A program made the position numbers and the translations under genes. The notes below the pieces were generated by a model. It saw only the letters and a program-made list of their open reading frames with translations. It had not been told where the DNA came from and ran no database searches. From contig CAKKPR010000279.1 of assembly GCA_919901705.1 (NCBI GenBank), positions 1 to 8,757 on the forward strand: 8,757 nucleotides of DNA, in the 5' to 3' direction. The stretch's first letter is position 1. Each line of letters opens with the position of its first letter. This stretch comes from Thermodesulfovibrionales bacterium (GTDB lineage: Bacteria > Nitrospirota > Thermodesulfovibrionia > Thermodesulfovibrionales > UBA1546). Shown here in pieces: positions 6,978-8,757 of the stretch.

Positions 6978-7450
6978 TTTAATCCCTCCAGTGAAGGTTT
7001 GTGCGGATTATGGCACGCTGCACACTCTATGCCGGGATTATGTTTATCAGGGTCTATCCCCCGTATCTTTGCCCTGTCGCTTGTAGGATATGGAAGGCGT
7101 GAATGGCATCTGAGACACTGCCCCCTGCTTTTATCAATGAAAAGCCTGGCCGGGTTTTCAGGATGGTCCATAGCAGGGCCATGGCAGTTTTCGCACTGGA
7201 TGATAGCATGAGGAGTCTGCATTATTGAGGAATATTTGTCACTATGGCAGTCCTTGCAGTAATCAGAGGATTTGTATTTTACTGTGACTTTTTTCCAGAA
7301 GCCTTCATCAGCCTTGTTATACCATCCGTACATATAGCCTCTCTCGTGCACACCAAAGCCCTCCGGCACAACAAAAACCCTGGCTATCAGTATAAGGGCA
7401 ACGATGCCGATTACTGCATACAGCGGCCGCCACACGTGACTCTTCATCAT
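6974..7450 (-). CDS. Membrane-anchored tetraheme cytochrome c
   Basis: This is a periplasmic electron carrier fixed to the inner membrane. It has 158 residues, with a single uncleaved-looking hydrophobic anchor at about 10-28 after a short basic start, then a small heme domain. Four CxxCH motifs are visible: CKDCH 65-69, CENCH 86-90, CLRCH 112-116 and CAACH 143-147. Several extra histidines (H81, H96, H137, H150) could be distal ligands. The C terminus is short after the last heme. Two ATGs stand in tandem at 7450 and 7447; AAGGG at 7462-7458 fits either. The gene begins 48 bases after the undecaheme cytochrome stop and overlaps the iron-sulfur gene by four bases, so it is likely a subunit of the same complex. 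I do not know a named orthologue. Confidence 0.88.
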   Translation of the reverse strand: MMKSHVWRPLYAVIGIVALILIARVFVVPEGFGVHERGYMYGWYNKADEGFWKKVTVKYKSSDYCKDCHSDKYSSIMQTPHAIIQCENCHGPAMDHPENPARLFIDKSRGQCLRCHSRLPYPTSDRAKIRGIDPDKHNPGIECAACHNPHKPSLEGLK

Positions 7451-7498
7451 GGGTTTACCCTTTGTCTTCCAACCATTAATTAGATTATAGGCCTTTTT

Positions 7499-8503
7499 TT
7501 ATTGCGCGCCAATAAATTTTTTAGGGTCCTTGTATTCGTGACACTTCACACAGTCTTTTTTAGCGCTCTCCTGGGTCACCCGCCATGAATGAGGTTTATG
7601 GCAGTCCTTGCATTTCATCGACATTGTCTTTATATGCAGTTCGTGCCTGCCGACGTTCAGGATAGTGCCGTGACATGTAAGACATTTGCCATAATCAGGC
7701 CTTATCCGGGCATGAGGTTTATGGCACTCGAAGCAGTTAAACTGCATCGGCGCATCAGCAGGGATTTTTATCTTTATTGCCTTTCTGATGATATCAGGCG
7801 TTGGCTGGAAAAACCTTACATCTATTGTTTTATCTGCAATCAGCTCTCTTCTGACTGATTCATCGCCGTGGCAGAAAAGACATTTCTTGCGTCCCGGTTT
7901 TAAATCCTTTGTGCGGTCTGTGTGGCAGTTAAGACAGGCCAGGTTCTCCATGCCAGTCCCGTGCACCTCCCTGTCAGAATGGCATTTAAAACAGAACCTT
8001 TCCTCCGGCAAAAAATTATGTATCACATACCCATGACATTTAGTGCATTCTATCCTTTCCATAAAAACATGCTTGGCGTGATATCTGGAGCGGTTAACCT
8101 GCGGCGCATTGGGATATTTTTCATTCCTGTCCCAATGGCATTCCATGCATAACCTGGAAGGCACGATGATTTTGCCGTGCCTGGGAGAAACAGATTTCTG
8201 GCCGAGGAATGCAAACCTGTACATCTGCACCACCTGATCTTTCTTTGTGGAGTGATGGCATTCATGGCAGTTTATCTCGCGATGAACGCTTTTTGCCCAT
8301 GCCTTATTTGCAGCATCATGGACATGGCACATCATGCATGCATTGGGATTGTTCTCAAAATAATCATTGATTTCATAACCGATAAGGCCTACACCAATTA
8401 AAAATAACAGGGAAAACACCGCAAGAATTATCTTTGCCCTGCGTGAAACTTTCTCCGAGTACCATTTGATTGCCTTATCGAACAGATTGAATGGATTTAA
8501 CAT
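7499..8503 (-). CDS. Membrane-anchored undecaheme cytochrome c with NapC/NrfH-like start
   Basis: The protein has 334 residues and eleven CxxCH motifs, beginning at residues 56, 79, 119, 153, 171, 190, 208, 257, 274, 298 and 318, so it should bind eleven c hemes in the periplasm. A basic N terminus is followed by one membrane segment at about 24-43 that lacks a clear cleavage site. The first two heme motifs, with CMMCHVHDAANKAWAKSVH, recall the quinol-oxidising NapC/NrfH type. The later motifs resemble cytochrome c3/c7-like strings with CHKPH units. The start at 8503 has GAGG seven bases upstream. It is the first clear gene of a four-gene set with the tetraheme, iron-sulfur and NrfD subunits, and likely passes electrons between that complex and soluble periplasmic or outer-membrane partners. 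Direction of flow is not known. Confidence 0.9.
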   Translation of the reverse strand: MLNPFNLFDKAIKWYSEKVSRRAKIILAVFSLLFLIGVGLIGYEINDYFENNPNACMMCHVHDAANKAWAKSVHREINCHECHHSTKKDQVVQMYRFAFLGQKSVSPRHGKIIVPSRLCMECHWDRNEKYPNAPQVNRSRYHAKHVFMERIECTKCHGYVIHNFLPEERFCFKCHSDREVHGTGMENLACLNCHTDRTKDLKPGRKKCLFCHGDESVRRELIADKTIDVRFFQPTPDIIRKAIKIKIPADAPMQFNCFECHKPHARIRPDYGKCLTCHGTILNVGRHELHIKTMSMKCKDCHKPHSWRVTQESAKKDCVKCHEYKDPKKFIGAQ

Positions 8504-8595
8504 TTGTAAACCTCGCTTTCCCTGTAATATTTAAATACACGCAACTCAGCCTTTAATTTCCGATAAAGTTCTGCAAGAGATGTTGGTAGTATCAT
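8497..8595 (-). CDS. Possible 32-residue leader peptide overlapping the undecaheme cytochrome start
   Basis: An ATG at 8595 opens 32 codons (MILPTSLAELYRKLKAEL..., ending VYKC) and stops with TAA at 8499-8497, just past the cytochrome ATG at 8503, in a different frame. The product would be a charged amphipathic helix. Its position suggests a leader peptide whose translation could open the cytochrome start. Against this, no Shine-Dalgarno sequence precedes the ATG (the upstream bases are A/T only), unlike most genes here. I recognise no family. Confidence 0.25.
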   Translation of the reverse strand: MILPTSLAELYRKLKAELRVFKYYRESEVYKC

Positions 8596-8652
8596 TTTAT
8601 TATATTTTTATTTTAGAGGAAAGTCGTGCCTCGCGCCCTCCCACTACCTAAC
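8582..8652 (-). promoter_or_regulatory. Inverted repeat in the 5' leader of the cytochrome operon
   Basis: On the - strand GTTAGGTAGT (8652-8643) can pair with ACTACCAAC (8590-8582) with one bulged A, closing a loop of about 52 bases. Inside, GAGG can pair with CCTC over a nine-base loop. The outer arm begins about where the promoter candidate would start the transcript, so the first 70 bases of RNA could form one closed domain. I do not recognise it as a known riboswitch. Confidence 0.35.
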
Positions 8653-8659
8653 AGAAATA

Positions 8660-8688
8660 ATTTAACATAATGAGACCGGGGATGTCAA
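8660..8688 (-). promoter_or_regulatory. Sigma-70-like promoter of the cytochrome/NrfD operon
   Basis: On the - strand a perfect TTGACA (8688-8683) is followed after 17 bases by TTAAAT (8665-8660), four of six matches to the -10 consensus. The start of transcription would be near 8653, giving a leader of about 150 bases before the undecaheme cytochrome. A second perfect TATAAT (8604-8599) lies downstream, but no acceptable -35 stands before it. Confidence 0.5.
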
Positions 8689-8724
8689 AAATCACTTTTA
8701 AACCGAAAAATAGACATAGAAGGT

Positions 8725-8757
8725 TGTCATTGCGAGCAGGTCCCTCGCTGTCATTGC
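8725..8757. repeat. Truncated copy of the TGTCATTGCGAG repeat at the window edge
   Basis: TGTCATTGCGAG (8725-8736) is identical to the inner arm of the element at 1683-1694. A second TGTCATTGC begins 24 bases later (8749) and runs off the window. The copies here are direct rather than inverted as far as can be seen; the rest of the element lies outside. Confidence 0.7.

Noticed and set aside
6195..8503. Nitrite reductase NrfABCD or polysulfide reductase operon
   Set aside because: No NrfA-type catalytic cytochrome with a CxxCK heme motif and no molybdopterin subunit is visible; only the shared electron-transfer subunits are present.
8725..8757. CRISPR array
   Set aside because: Only two partial repeat units 24 bases apart, and the same motif occurs singly as inverted arms elsewhere; no cas genes.

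Overview
The window looks like a piece of chromosome from a Gram-negative, probably anaerobic bacterium that carries out multiheme-cytochrome respiration. Grounds for this are an outer-membrane-type lipoprotein, an 11-heme and a 4-heme cytochrome c, a Tat-exported iron-sulfur protein and an NrfD-type membrane protein, all with moderate GC and strong GGAGG-type ribosome binding sites. The gene mix and the TGTCATTGCGAG palindromic repeats would fit Nitrospirota or Desulfobacterota-like lineages; that placement is an inference and I could not test it.

Left part, + strand (1-4174). The window opens inside an acyl-CoA synthetase gene of the medium-chain (MACS) type, whose 5' end is missing. The coding region carries a GC-rich palindromic insert at about 841-900 that is read in frame. 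A nested inverted repeat element follows at 1647-1778, then a leader with several possible hairpins, then purM (purine biosynthesis). purM overlaps by 8 bases a membrane-anchored M23 peptidase gene, which is followed after two bases by a bactofilin gene. The peptidase-bactofilin pair is a recognised cell-shape/peptidoglycan-remodelling partnership; its coupling to purM is less expected. A perfect 18-bp inverted repeat at 4163-4201 ends this cluster and probably also stops convergent transcription.

Right part, - strand (8503 down to 4238). Read in its own direction there is a promoter candidate near 8660-8688 and a 150-base leader with an inverted repeat and a possible 32-codon ORF. Then come an undecaheme membrane-anchored cytochrome, a tetraheme membrane-anchored cytochrome, a Tat-type four-cluster ferredoxin subunit, and a roughly 10-helix NrfD-like protein. 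The last three genes are coupled by ATGA and TAATG overlaps. Together they look like a quinone/periplasm electron-transfer complex (15 c hemes and four [4Fe-4S] clusters) with no molybdopterin or other catalytic subunit in view. A Slp-family lipoprotein gene with an aromatic tail lies downstream in the same direction. A second, truncated copy of the TGTCATTGCGAG repeat sits at the right edge.

The most interesting part is the NrfD/FeS/undecaheme/tetraheme module. It resembles the Ohc, Nhc, Hmc and Cbc-type complexes in plan, but its heme counts do not match any that I can name with confidence.
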